Below, piece after piece: positions 52,778 through 60,940 of a stretch of DNA of 64,000 bases (position 1 is its first letter; the number at the start of each line of letters is the position of its first letter). The stretch spans positions 62,001-126,000 of the forward strand of contig CAMIXG010000001.1 in NCBI GenBank assembly GCA_946402705.1. Reading direction: 5' to 3'. This DNA is from an uncultured Tissierellia bacterium. Its GTDB lineage: Bacteria; Bacillota; Clostridia; Tissierellales; Tissierellaceae. The notes beneath the pieces are model-generated. The model did not search any database. It was given only the letters and a program-made list of their open reading frames with translations, and was not told the DNA's origin. Both the position numbers and the translations under genes were made by a program.

Positions 52778-53161
52778 ATGGATGAGAGAGGATTTACTTT
52801 ATTAGAGACAGTTTTAGTTATAGCCATAATAGGCATACTAAGTAGTATTATTGTGCCTAAGTTTAAATTGTATCAATTAAAGGCAAATGTTGTATCTCAT
52901 AATGCCAGTGTGGAGGTACTTAAATCAGCTGGACTCTTATATCATTTAGAGAATCCAGAGATTGAGAATATTAGTGAGGAAGTTAATTTTAAAGACTATA
53001 TAGAAGAGGGAGATTTATTTATAAACTCATATATAGCTAAAAAGTTAAATAAAAATAAAAATGATAAATTCAAAATTAAGTTTATAAACAACGAGGTAGA
53101 AATAGATCCAGGTAAACTTATGGTGGAAAAAGGTGAAGTTATAAGAGTGGAAAGTGATTAA
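52778..53161 (+). CDS. Type IV prepilin-like protein (major pilin candidate)
   Basis: 127 residues. The prepilin signature R-G-F-T-L-L-E-T-V-L begins near residue 4, with the essential G before the cleavage site and E5 of the mature protein; a hydrophobic helix L-V-I-A-I-I-G-I-L-S-S-I-I-V-P-K-F follows. AGGAGG precedes the ATG, the strongest ribosome binding site in the operon, fitting an abundant subunit. A prepilin peptidase is not in the window. Confidence 0.88.
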   Translation: MDERGFTLLETVLVIAIIGILSSIIVPKFKLYQLKANVVSHNASVEVLKSAGLLYHLENPEIENISEEVNFKDYIEEGDLFINSYIAKKLNKNKNDKFKIKFINNEVEIDPGKLMVEKGEVIRVESD

Positions 53162-54088
53162 ATGAAAACTATGATATCTATTTTGGGCAGTAGTATTTAC
53201 TGTGTAAGGGGAGAATTTATAGGAGATAGGGTTAAAATCAAAGAGAGTTTTGCTTGTAGTATAGAAGATTTTAGTCTATTAAATCTTAGTAATCTAGTTT
53301 TAGATAAGAAGATGAAGGGTGAGAAGGTACAAATCTCCTTAGATGATTCATATTTTGAGTCTAGTTTTGAGAAACTTAAAAGCCTAACAGATAGAGATAT
53401 AAATCAGTATGTTAAAGAAAAATATAGGCACTTAGAGAGGGTGGGCCAGTATTTAATATGGAGAGGAGTTTATGGAGAATATATAAATCTCCATGTTGTA
53501 ACAATAGAAAAAGAACTTTTAAAAGCTATAAAAGAAAAGTTTGCTTCTATATATTTAAGGCCAAAATCCTTGAGTACAAATAGCTATAATACTGTAAAGC
53601 TATTTAGTTTCAATAGTCTACTTAATGGGAATTATAAGCTGAAAAATAAGAATATAATAGCCTGTAATTTAGGATATGAAAATGTGGATATAATAATATT
53701 TAAAAATGGAGAACTAAGATACACCAAGCGTTATAATACAAACTATCTTAATTTGAGGGAGTACTTACAAAATCCTGTAAATATATATCATATAAGCCCT
53801 GGAAATGGTTCAGGGAATGAATTACTAAACTATATAGAAAAGATTGAAAATATTCTAAATATAAGTAAGGACTATTATGAAATAGAATACGATGAAAAGC
53901 TTAGCTATATAGTTTTAACAGGAGAGGCTTCTGAAATAGTAGGTATAGAGAATTTATTGACTAGTAATTTAAATAAGCAGACCCTAGTTCTTAAAAGCTT
54001 GGATAGGATAGATATGGATGATAAGCTGAATATTTTTGCGCCAGCAGTAGGTGGGATAATCCAAGGAAAGAAGGTTAATCATGTATGA
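53162..54088 (+). CDS. PilM-like pilus assembly protein (actin-like fold, tentative)
   Basis: 308 residues. The order ATPase, platform, pilin, this gene, then two short single-membrane-helix genes matches PilB-C-A-M-N-O. A beta-strand start M-I-S-I-L-G-S-S-I-Y, A-C-N-L-G-Y-E-N-V-D-I-I-I-F near 175-188 (phosphate-binding-like) and Y-I-V-L-T-G-E-A-S near 258-266 agree with an actin-like ATPase. Sequence is highly diverged. The ATG touches the previous stop. Confidence 0.65.
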   Translation: MKTMISILGSSIYCVRGEFIGDRVKIKESFACSIEDFSLLNLSNLVLDKKMKGEKVQISLDDSYFESSFEKLKSLTDRDINQYVKEKYRHLERVGQYLIWRGVYGEYINLHVVTIEKELLKAIKEKFASIYLRPKSLSTNSYNTVKLFSFNSLLNGNYKLKNKNIIACNLGYENVDIIIFKNGELRYTKRYNTNYLNLREYLQNPVNIYHISPGNGSGNELLNYIEKIENILNISKDYYEIEYDEKLSYIVLTGEASEIVGIENLLTSNLNKQTLVLKSLDRIDMDDKLNIFAPAVGGIIQGKKVNHV

Positions 54089-54557
54089 TTTCAATTTTAT
54101 GGATAATAAAAAAATGAAAATAAAATTATTACTTATAATAATTGTCCTAGTAATAATTCTACTTTCTTTCTACCTCTACTTTGCTAGTTATACTAATTAT
54201 AGAAAAAACAACTCTTATATAAATGAAAATATAGACAAGTTAGAAGTAATAAAAAACCAAGAGAATGAAATTGAACATATGAAAGAAAGCCTAAAGAGTA
54301 TTAAAAGTAGCAATGGTAAAGCAGACTTGGATAAACTTATTAAGGCAGTTTATTTAGATAAAGATATAGACTATATAGGTATTGATAAGGACTATATTAG
54401 GCTTGAGGGTAAGAGTCTTAACAAGGAAAACATAGAAAGGATAAGACTTGAAGTATCAAAAGATGGTTTTAAAGATATAGAGATAAGAGAAGTAAATTAT
54501 ATGGAAGATGAAAAAAGTTATAGATATATACTGGAAAGTGATTTATATGAAAAATAG
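54081..54557 (+). CDS. PilN-like pilus assembly protein
   Basis: 158 residues: a short cytoplasmic start (M-Y-D-F-N-F-M-D-N-K-K), one membrane helix (L-L-L-I-I-I-V-L-V-I-I-L-L-S-F) and a coiled/alpha-beta periplasm-equivalent part. PilN proteins bind PilM through the N-terminal peptide; here D-F-N-F is a plausible version. It overlaps the PilM-like gene by 8 bases. Confidence 0.62.
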   Translation: MYDFNFMDNKKMKIKLLLIIIVLVIILLSFYLYFASYTNYRKNNSYINENIDKLEVIKNQENEIEHMKESLKSIKSSNGKADLDKLIKAVYLDKDIDYIGIDKDYIRLEGKSLNKENIERIRLEVSKDGFKDIEIREVNYMEDEKSYRYILESDLYEK

Positions 54558-55067
54558 GAAAAAGTGGCTTTTCTTGATATTAACAGCATTTATAATTACA
54601 AAGGCTAGTATTTTTATTATAAAAATATTTACCTAAGGCAAAAAAATATTAAGTATGAGAACCAGTGTAAGATAAGTATGATAAAAAACTATGAATTAAA
54701 TAAATATAGGAATAATGAAAGGCTTGAAAAACTTAAGGAAGAAACTAAGGTTATTGTAAATAAATCTAACTATACAAATTTTTTAGAAAAATTATATGAG
54801 GTTGAGGATTCTAACATCAAACTTGTAAAATTTGAACAAAGATATATAAAAAAAGAGCTTATAGATGGAGTAACTACAGTATCTAGAAATATAGATTTAG
54901 AATTTAAACTTTTAGAAAGTGAAGGCTTGGAAAAAATAAATAAAATGATAAATAAACAAGCTAGTGTGTTTATTAACTCACATAAGTATTCTAAGACAGG
55001 TGGAGAAAATCTACTTAGTCTAAATATAACAACAAAGGAAATTACTAAGTTGGAAGGATTAGATTGA
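54547..55067 (+). pseudogene. PilO-like pilus assembly gene with a frameshift near 54611-54615
   Basis: An ATG at 54547, inside the end of the PilN-like gene, opens M-K-N-R-K-K-W-L-F-L-I-L and a membrane helix, then stops at TAA 54634-54636. The reading continues in another frame (from about 54609: Y-Y-K-N-I-Y-L-R-Q-K-N) into the 129-codon ORF beginning at ATG 54678, which is a soluble PilO-like alpha-beta part. One extra T in the five-T run at 54611-54615 would join them into a single ~173-residue PilO-like protein. Sequencing error, a real pseudogene, or a slippage site are all possible. Confidence 0.6.
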
Positions 55068-55068
55068 T

Positions 55069-55500
55069 ATGGATAATTTAGGATATACCCAATTTGAAGT
55101 GATTTTAGTATTAGTAGTGTTGGCTATTTTTACTAGCATTTTAAGGATGCCCTTTAAAATCTATGAAAGGGTCAGTCAAAATCTAGAATTTAATCAACTT
55201 GTAAGGGATATTAAGTTTAATAGAGATAAAAGCTTGTTAGAGGGAAGTGATATAAAGATAGAACTTGAAGAAAATGCCTATGTTATTATTTGTAAGCAAA
55301 AAAATAAACTGGATAGGACAAGAAAAGAATTTAGTTCTAATTTAAAGATTGATTCAAGCAGTTTTAGGGATGTAGCTGATGAGATAAGATTTCAAAATGG
55401 AGTTTGCCTAAACTCCGGCCACATGAAGTTATTGTTAAATGGAAAATTGGTAAAAATTACAGTCACACCAGTATATTCGAATATAAATATGGTGGAATAG
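55069..55500 (+). CDS. Prepilin-like minor pilin (GspH-like)
   Basis: 143 residues with the prepilin pattern G-Y-T-Q-F-E-V-I-L-V-L-V-V-L-A-I-F near residues 5-21: cleavage after Gly, Glu at +5. The remainder is beta-rich (I-K-I-E-L-E-E-N-A-Y-V-I-I). Starts one base after the PilO-like stop. Minor pilins prime pilus assembly; specific role unknown. Confidence 0.75.
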   Translation: MDNLGYTQFEVILVLVVLAIFTSILRMPFKIYERVSQNLEFNQLVRDIKFNRDKSLLEGSDIKIELEENAYVIICKQKNKLDRTRKEFSSNLKIDSSSFRDVADEIRFQNGVCLNSGHMKLLLNGKLVKITVTPVYSNINMVE

Positions 55501-55501
55501 T

Positions 55502-55906
55502 ATGAAGAGTGAAAGAGGTTATATATTATTTGAAAGTATCTTACTTATTCTAGTAATTTCCATAGTTGGAATGGCAATTTTAAATGCTGTCCATAAAGCT
55601 TCTAAATTGGAAGATAGAATACTTGTAAGACAAGATATAAATGATATTGATAGTAATTTTATGGAGTATTTTTATCTGGATAAGGATATAGAGGAAGACT
55701 TGAGTTATGAAAATATAGACATAAGTGAAATCTTTTCTGCACTTAAAAGTAGCTATAGAGTAGAAAAGAAAATTGTCCTAGATGATGTAATCATAGAAAT
55801 TATAAAGACAGATAAAAATCAATACCTTTGGGAGATAAATTATGAAATCAAAAGTAATAAGTACTCTGATATTAAAATTAAAAACAGAATCTATGTTAGA
55901 AGTTAG
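55502..55906 (+). CDS. Prepilin-like minor pilin
   Basis: 134 residues beginning M-K-S-E-R-G-Y-I-L-F-E-S-I-L-L-I-L-V-I-S: the Gly before Y, Glu at +5 and a long hydrophobic helix fit a prepilin. The C-terminal part is beta-rich without motif. Immediately follows the previous prepilin gene. Confidence 0.7.
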   Translation: MKSERGYILFESILLILVISIVGMAILNAVHKASKLEDRILVRQDINDIDSNFMEYFYLDKDIEEDLSYENIDISEIFSALKSSYRVEKKIVLDDVIIEIIKTDKNQYLWEINYEIKSNKYSDIKIKNRIYVRS

Positions 55907-56438
55907 AGATGAAAAAGCTTTTACAGTTTTTGAATTAGTTATAGGACTGTGCATTTTAGCCATAATATTTCCAATTTTTATTAGAATCTGTAAAATTAGT
56001 AATCTATATACTAATGAAATAGTGGCTAAAAATAGCGCCCATATGGAGATGGAAAATGCCCTAGAGTATATAGGGGACGAAATAAATAGGGCAAACTATA
56101 TAGTGGAAATTAAGGGGTTAGAAGCTAGTAATTTAGGATTTGTTTTAAAAACTATAAAGGATAAGAAAAGAGCATATATTACTTATGAGTTTAATAAGAA
56201 AACTAGAGAGATAAGAAGGCAGGCAGATTTAGATGAGATAGAGTCACCTTTTCATTTTAATAATTTAAAGGGAGATAATATAGTTTTAAGAAATGTTAAG
56301 TCAATAGAGGGTAGTAACTTTAATGAGAAACTGGGACTTGTAACTTTAGTTATAGAAGGAGAGATAGATAAGAAAACCATAAGGAAAACTAGGGTTATTA
56401 AGGTTGAAAAGGGGCTTAAGGATGATGAAGAATTCTAA
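55893..56438 (+). CDS. Prepilin-like minor pilin (GspJ/PilW-like)
   Basis: I place the start at ATG 55893 (181 residues, M-L-E-V-R-D-E-K-A-F-T-V-F-E-L-V-I-G), inside the previous gene by 14 bases; an upstream ATG at 55842 would add 17 residues. A-F-T-V-F-E-L-V is a prepilin-type site with Ala instead of Gly at -1. The rest contains the pseudopilin-like pattern M-E-N-A-L-E-Y-I-G-D-E-I-N-R-A. Spacing implies coupling. Confidence 0.7.
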   Translation: MLEVRDEKAFTVFELVIGLCILAIIFPIFIRICKISNLYTNEIVAKNSAHMEMENALEYIGDEINRANYIVEIKGLEASNLGFVLKTIKDKKRAYITYEFNKKTREIRRQADLDEIESPFHFNNLKGDNIVLRNVKSIEGSNFNEKLGLVTLVIEGEIDKKTIRKTRVIKVEKGLKDDEEF

Positions 56439-57390
56439 GGGATCTATTTCTCTGAGTGGAATTATTATATTATTGCTGGCCCTAATTATGGTTATGGCTG
56501 GAACTAAAACCATCTTGAATCGGTATACACTATTATCTTTAAAAAATAAGTCTAATGAGTTAAGGAGAGATTTAAATAATAGTATTTTATTAGCTGTCTA
56601 TGAGGAAACTTATTTTAAGGAAAGCTTAAATCAGTTAGCAAATCAGTATAGAAGGGGTCACTTTATTGGCCTAGATGGAAGTTTAAAAATAAGGGATGGT
56701 ATTAAGACTCAGCTGGTAAACTGGGAAACGGAAGGAACTGTAGATACTAATAGAATTAATTTTTCAGCCAGAAATCAAAAAAATGGTCTAAGTGCTTTAG
56801 TTAAGTATACTTTTACTAGAGTAAATCCAATTTTTCTTTCAAAAAATCCAGTAGATTTACAGGAAGATGAGATTGAGTTTATAGATAAAAATATAGTGGC
56901 GAAATATGGAGAAAAAGAATATTATAATAAAAATCTAGAATATTTTATAGGTGAAACCGGAGGATATAGTCTGGAAAATTTGGATACTCATCCTACCATT
57001 GAAGGTTTTCATGAGAAAAAGTTCTTTAATAGTAGGCAGCTTTATCTTATAATTAAAAATGAAAATGAAAAATCTAGGCTTACAGTAGATAAGGTTAAGT
57101 TGTATGATGATGAAGTCTTATATAAACCCCTATATTTAAATGGAGTAATCTATATAGATGGAGATTTGTTTGTGAAAAATGAATTCGATTTTAGGGGGAT
57201 ACTAATAGTAAATGGAGATATAAAGGTAGAAGCAGGAAGTAAGTTGAGTGTAGAAGGTTTCTTAAAATCATCTAGTATAAGTGGTGACTATAGTTATATA
57301 TATGATAAGACAGTTGTATTTAAAGATTATGGAAGCTATATACCAGGGTTTATTCATTTTAAATTGGAAAACATAAGGAGTGAAAAGTAG
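56422..57390 (+). CDS. Large pilus-associated protein with N-terminal membrane helix (PilX-like, tentative)
   Basis: About 322 residues from ATG 56422 with AAAAGGGG upstream; a TTG at 56404 is an alternative. Begins S-K-G-S-I-S-L-S-G-I-I-I-L-L-L-A-L-I-M-V, a hydrophobic helix like pilin-associated proteins but without the canonical Glu+5. The C-terminal half has regular I-Y-I-D-G-D-L-F-V-K and I-L-I-V-N-G-D-I-K-V strands, like a small beta-solenoid (bactofilin-like). Last gene of the operon before aroK. Function inferred only from context. Confidence 0.6.
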   Translation: MMKNSKGSISLSGIIILLLALIMVMAGTKTILNRYTLLSLKNKSNELRRDLNNSILLAVYEETYFKESLNQLANQYRRGHFIGLDGSLKIRDGIKTQLVNWETEGTVDTNRINFSARNQKNGLSALVKYTFTRVNPIFLSKNPVDLQEDEIEFIDKNIVAKYGEKEYYNKNLEYFIGETGGYSLENLDTHPTIEGFHEKKFFNSRQLYLIIKNENEKSRLTVDKVKLYDDEVLYKPLYLNGVIYIDGDLFVKNEFDFRGILIVNGDIKVEAGSKLSVEGFLKSSSISGDYSYIYDKTVVFKDYGSYIPGFIHFKLENIRSEK

Positions 57391-57906
57391 TTGAATATAA
57401 TTTTAGTAGGTATGAGTGGTTCTGGAAAAACCAGTATAGGAAGTAGGATAAAAGAGAAATTCAACATGAATTTAATAGATACTGATGAAGAAATAAAGAA
57501 AGAGACAAATAAAACAATAGAAAATATATTTAAAGAAGATGGTGAGGAATTCTTTAGGGATTATGAAACTAAAATTTTAAACAAATATAAAAACGAAAAA
57601 GATACTATATTTGCCACTGGTGGTGGAATAATTTTAAGAGAAGAAAACAGGGACTTATTAAAGCAGATGGGAACTAGGATTTTATTAAAGGCTGAGCCAG
57701 AAACCTTAATGAGAAATCTGAAAAACTCTCAGGAGGTAAGACCACTTCTTAAGGATGATATAAACTTGAAAATAGACCTAGAGAATATGATGGAAAAAAG
57801 AAGAAATATGTACCTAGATTCGGCAGATTATACTATAGATATCAATGACAAATCAATAGATGAAATAGTGGATGAAATAGTTGAAATCAAAAATCTTGTG
57901 CAATAA
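57391..57906 (+). CDS. aroK: Shikimate kinase
   Basis: 171 residues from TTG 57391, with AGGAG 10 bases upstream. Walker A G-M-S-G-S-G-K-T-S, then D-T-D-E-E-I (shikimate-binding DxD), F-R-D-Y-E (the F-R-x-x-E motif), G-G-G-I-I-L and the lid region V-R-P-L-L. It converts shikimate to shikimate-3-phosphate in aromatic amino acid synthesis. It starts right at the end of the pilus operon and may be read from it. Confidence 0.93.
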   Translation: MNIILVGMSGSGKTSIGSRIKEKFNMNLIDTDEEIKKETNKTIENIFKEDGEEFFRDYETKILNKYKNEKDTIFATGGGIILREENRDLLKQMGTRILLKAEPETLMRNLKNSQEVRPLLKDDINLKIDLENMMEKRRNMYLDSADYTIDINDKSIDEIVDEIVEIKNLVQ

Positions 57907-57961
57907 TCTAATAGTTGATATAATGATTGTGGCATTTTAATAAAAGAGGAGGAACAAGAAT

Positions 57962-58519
57962 ATGATACAAGCAGGAGATTTAAAAAAAGGTATGACTTTT
58001 ATCATGGATGGAGAGATATTTGAAACTATAGAGTATCAACATGTTAAACCAGCAAGAGGTCATGCATTTTTAAGAATGAAAATAAAATCATTAACAACAG
58101 GAACTATCAAAGAGGTTACATTAAATCCAGCAGATAAATATGAAAAAGCAGTTATAGATAGTAAAGAGATGCAATACTTATACAATGATGAACAATTCTA
58201 TTACTTCATGGATGTAGAAACTTATGATCAAATACCATTAACAGAAGATATATTAGAAGACTTAATGTTATTTGTAAAAGAAAATGATAATGTAACAGTT
58301 AATTTCCATAAGGGAAAAGCTATAGAAGTTATACCAGAAAACTTTGTAGTATTAGAAGTAACTGAAACAGAGCCAGGACTTAAGGGAGATACTGCATCAG
58401 GTGCAACTAAACCTGCAATAGTAGAAACGGGATTAAGAATAAATGTTCCTCTATTCATAGAAATGGGAGAAAAGTTAAAAATAGATACTAGAACAAGAGA
58501 ATATGTTTCTAGAGCATAA
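57962..58519 (+). CDS. efp: Translation elongation factor P
   Basis: 185 residues, typical length. KOW-like N-terminal domain with G-D-L-K-K-G-M-T-F and the conserved loop V-K-P-A-R-G-H-A-F near 30-38 (modification site region, R in place of the Lys of some bacteria), then two OB domains ending with I-D-T-R-T-R-E-Y. EF-P rescues ribosomes stalled at polyproline. GAGGAGGAAC precedes the ATG; terminator follows. Confidence 0.96.
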   Translation: MIQAGDLKKGMTFIMDGEIFETIEYQHVKPARGHAFLRMKIKSLTTGTIKEVTLNPADKYEKAVIDSKEMQYLYNDEQFYYFMDVETYDQIPLTEDILEDLMLFVKENDNVTVNFHKGKAIEVIPENFVVLEVTETEPGLKGDTASGATKPAIVETGLRINVPLFIEMGEKLKIDTRTREYVSRA

Positions 58520-58524
58520 TTAGG

Positions 58525-58556
58525 ACTACTGCAATTTGGCAGTAGTTTCTTTGTTT
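58525..58556 (+). terminator. Intrinsic terminator after efp
   Basis: ACTACTGC pairs with GCAGTAGT (58539-58546), followed by TTTCTTTGTTT, a moderate U tail. Confidence 0.75.
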
Positions 58557-58623
58557 ACAATATGTTTGTAAATGAATATTAGCTTTGATATAATAATATG
58601 AGTATATTATGGAGGTGTGTAAA

Positions 58624-59013
58624 ATGAAAGATCAAATAAATAATGAAGATTTTCAAAATGGATCAGTTAGTATATCAGAAGATGTAGTATCTACTATAAC
58701 AAATATTGCATTAAATGAGATAGAAGGAATAGCGAAAGTTAGCACAGGACTTACAGGTGGCATAACTGAAAAACTTGGCATGAAAAACTTAACAAAGGGA
58801 ATATCTACAATTATAGAAGATGGATTTGTTAAAATCGAAGCTGATATAGCTATTGAATATGGAAATAACATTAAAGAAGTTTCTTTAAAAGCACAAAAGA
58901 GCATAAAGGAAAATATAGAAACTATGACAGAAATGACAGTGGATAAAATAGATATAAATGTTGTAGAAGTGGTTTTTCCTAAAGACAATAAAAAAGATAT
59001 TATTGAAAAATAA
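58624..59013 (+). CDS. Asp23/Gls24 family envelope stress response protein
   Basis: Start at ATG 58624 (129 residues) after GGAGGTG; the ATG 58609 overlaps that site. Asp23 family pattern: G-S-V-S-I-S-E-D-V-V-S-T-I-T, E-I-E-G-I-A-K-V-S-T-G, D-I-A-I-E-Y-G-N-N-I and V-D-K-I-D-I-N-V-V-E-V-V-F. The family associates with membrane and envelope stress. Position between efp and nusB is conserved in clostridia. Confidence 0.9.
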   Translation: MKDQINNEDFQNGSVSISEDVVSTITNIALNEIEGIAKVSTGLTGGITEKLGMKNLTKGISTIIEDGFVKIEADIAIEYGNNIKEVSLKAQKSIKENIETMTEMTVDKIDINVVEVVFPKDNKKDIIEK

Positions 59014-59014
59014 T

Positions 59015-59054
59015 CTAATTTGCCCTCTTTTAAAAAGTATTAGGGGGTAAATTA
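59015..59054 (+). terminator. Weak hairpin between Asp23-like gene and nusB
   Basis: AATTTGCCCT at 59017 can pair with AGGGGGTAAATT near 59042-59053. There is no clear U run, so termination strength is doubtful. Confidence 0.45.
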
Positions 59055-59093
59055 TATGTTAATCAATATTAGCATATATAAGTGGAGGTAAGT

Positions 59094-59501
59094 ATGGGAA
59101 GAAAAGTAGCAAGAGAAGGTGCAATGGGATTAATCTATACAATGGAAATGAATAATGATTTTTCAAAGTCAATTGAAGATTTGTTTTTAGAAAACTTTGA
59201 GTTTGAAAAAGATGAGGAATTTTATATAAGAGAAGCAAGCGATAAGATTATGGATAAACTAGAAACTATAGATGAAGCCATAATGGAAAATTTAAAAGGC
59301 TGGAAATTGGATAGACTGGCTAAAGTGGATTTATCTATACTTAGAATAGCAGTTTATGAAATTATCTATAGAGATGATATACCTAAGGAAGTATCTGTAA
59401 ACGAAGCTATAGAAATTGCTAAAAAATACAGTAATGATGATGCATATAAATTTATAAATGGAGTATTAGGTGGAGTTATTAGCAAGTTAGAAAGAGAATA
59501 G
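59094..59501 (+). CDS. nusB: Transcription antitermination factor NusB
   Basis: Start at ATG 59094 after GGAGGT (135 residues); the codon at 59082 overlaps that site. All-helical NusB pattern: G-R-K-V-A-R-E-G-A-M at the start, D-E-A-I-M-E-N-L-K-G-W-K-L-D-R-L-A-K-V-D-L-S-I-L-R-I-A-V-Y-E near 62-92, N-E-A-I-E-I-A-K-K-Y near 104-113. It binds boxA with NusE in rRNA transcription. xseA follows by 11 bases. Confidence 0.95.
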   Translation: MGRKVAREGAMGLIYTMEMNNDFSKSIEDLFLENFEFEKDEEFYIREASDKIMDKLETIDEAIMENLKGWKLDRLAKVDLSILRIAVYEIIYRDDIPKEVSVNEAIEIAKKYSNDDAYKFINGVLGGVISKLERE

Positions 59502-59512
59502 GAGTAATCTAT

Positions 59513-60724
59513 ATGAAATCTTATAAGGTTACAGAGATTAACAGTTATATAAACAAAACTTTATCTACAGATATAATATTATCTGATGTGAGTATTGAAG
59601 GAGAAATCTCTAACTTTACTCACCACTATAGTGGTCATATGTATTTTAATTTAAAAGATGAAAATAGTAGGATAAAATGTGTAATGTTTAAATCTTTTAA
59701 CAAAAATTTATTAGTAGATATGGAAGAAGGCAAGAGCATTGTTGCAAGGGGAAATATCTCTGTTTATGAAAGAGATGGTGTTTACCAACTCTATGTCAAG
59801 GAAGTAGAAGAAAATGGAATGGGAAATCTTTATAAAGAGTTTGAAAAGCTAAAAGCCTTACTTGATAAAGAAGGTTTGTTTGCTGTAGAACATAAACAAA
59901 GGATACCAAAACAACCAAAAAAAATTGGGATAGTTACTTCTGCTACTGGAGCAGCAGTAAAAGACATTATAACAGTTATAAAGAGAAGATTTCCAGCAAC
60001 TAATATACTTATTTACCCAAGTCTTGTTCAAGGGAAGGAAGCTTCTGAGACCATAGTAAAGGGACTTAAATATTTGGATGAAAGAGAAGATGTAGACCTA
60101 ATAATCTTTGGTAGAGGTGGAGGCTCTATGGAGGAACTATTTGCCTTTAATGATGAAACTTTAGCCAGAACTATATTTGCTCTAAAAACTCCATCTATAT
60201 CCGCAGTTGGACATGAGATTGACTTTACAATAGCAGATTTTGTAGCAGATTTAAGAGCCGCTACTCCATCAGCTGCTGCCGAGATAGCAGTACCTGATGT
60301 AAAAGCTTATTTAATGGATTTAAACAATATATATTTGAATATAGGTAGTAGAATAAAGGAACATTTAAATTATAAAAAAAGATATTTAGATATAAAACAT
60401 AGGGAGATAAAATTAAATAATCCATATCAGGTTATCTTAAATAAAAAACAAGATGTGGATAATTTATATAGGGATATAGTAGATTTAGTTATAAAATCTC
60501 AAAATAAAAACAAAACAGATTTAATAGACATGAAAAATAGACTTAGCCTTGTAAATCCAAAACTTGGCATAGAAAAGGGTTATGGAATTATTACAAGTGA
60601 TAAGGGCAAAATAATTAATTCTGTAGAAAATATAAAAAATGGTGAAACTATAAATGTAGTACTGAGAGATGGAAGTATAAAAACTGTAGTTGATTCTATA
60701 ATAAGGGAGGATACTAATGCCTAA
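59513..60724 (+). CDS. xseA: Exodeoxyribonuclease VII large subunit
   Basis: 403 residues. N-terminal OB domain (V-S-I-E-G-E-I-S-N-F), catalytic region with G-I-V-T-S-A-T-G-A-A, G-R-G-G-G-S-M-E-E-L-F-A-F-N-D-E and S-A-V-G-H-E-I-D. It degrades single-stranded DNA with the small subunit. The stop overlaps the xseB start by 8 bases; GGAG site upstream. Confidence 0.96.
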   Translation: MKSYKVTEINSYINKTLSTDIILSDVSIEGEISNFTHHYSGHMYFNLKDENSRIKCVMFKSFNKNLLVDMEEGKSIVARGNISVYERDGVYQLYVKEVEENGMGNLYKEFEKLKALLDKEGLFAVEHKQRIPKQPKKIGIVTSATGAAVKDIITVIKRRFPATNILIYPSLVQGKEASETIVKGLKYLDEREDVDLIIFGRGGGSMEELFAFNDETLARTIFALKTPSISAVGHEIDFTIADFVADLRAATPSAAAEIAVPDVKAYLMDLNNIYLNIGSRIKEHLNYKKRYLDIKHREIKLNNPYQVILNKKQDVDNLYRDIVDLVIKSQNKNKTDLIDMKNRLSLVNPKLGIEKGYGIITSDKGKIINSVENIKNGETINVVLRDGSIKTVVDSIIREDTNA

Positions 60725-60938
60725 GAAAAAAATAACTTATGAAGAAGCCTATGCTAAATTAGAAGAAATACTTTCTAATATGGAAAAAGGAGAACTTTCT
60801 TTAAATGATTCCATGGAGAGCTTTAAAGAGGCAAATGAATTATATAAATACTGTGAAGAACTGCTTGGAAAAGCAGAAGGTGAAGTTAAGATAATCTTAG
60901 AAAATGATCTTGAAGATAATTTTTCAGTGGAGGTATAG
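60717..60938 (+). CDS. xseB: Exodeoxyribonuclease VII small subunit
   Basis: 73 residues with the XseB helical pair: Y-E-E-A-Y-A-K-L-E-E-I-L-S-N-M-E and L-S-L-N-D-S-M-E-S-F-K-E-A-N-E-L-Y. Overlaps xseA by 8 bases and precedes ispA by 2, a tightly coupled operon. Confidence 0.94.
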   Translation: MPKKKITYEEAYAKLEEILSNMEKGELSLNDSMESFKEANELYKYCEELLGKAEGEVKIILENDLEDNFSVEV

Positions 60939-60940
60939 AA

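Noticed and set aside
54547-54640. Programmed -1 frameshifting of the PilO-like gene
   Set aside because: The five-T run does not give a full X-XXY-YYZ heptamer with both tRNAs re-pairing and no downstream stimulator was seen; a one-base deletion or sequence error is simpler.
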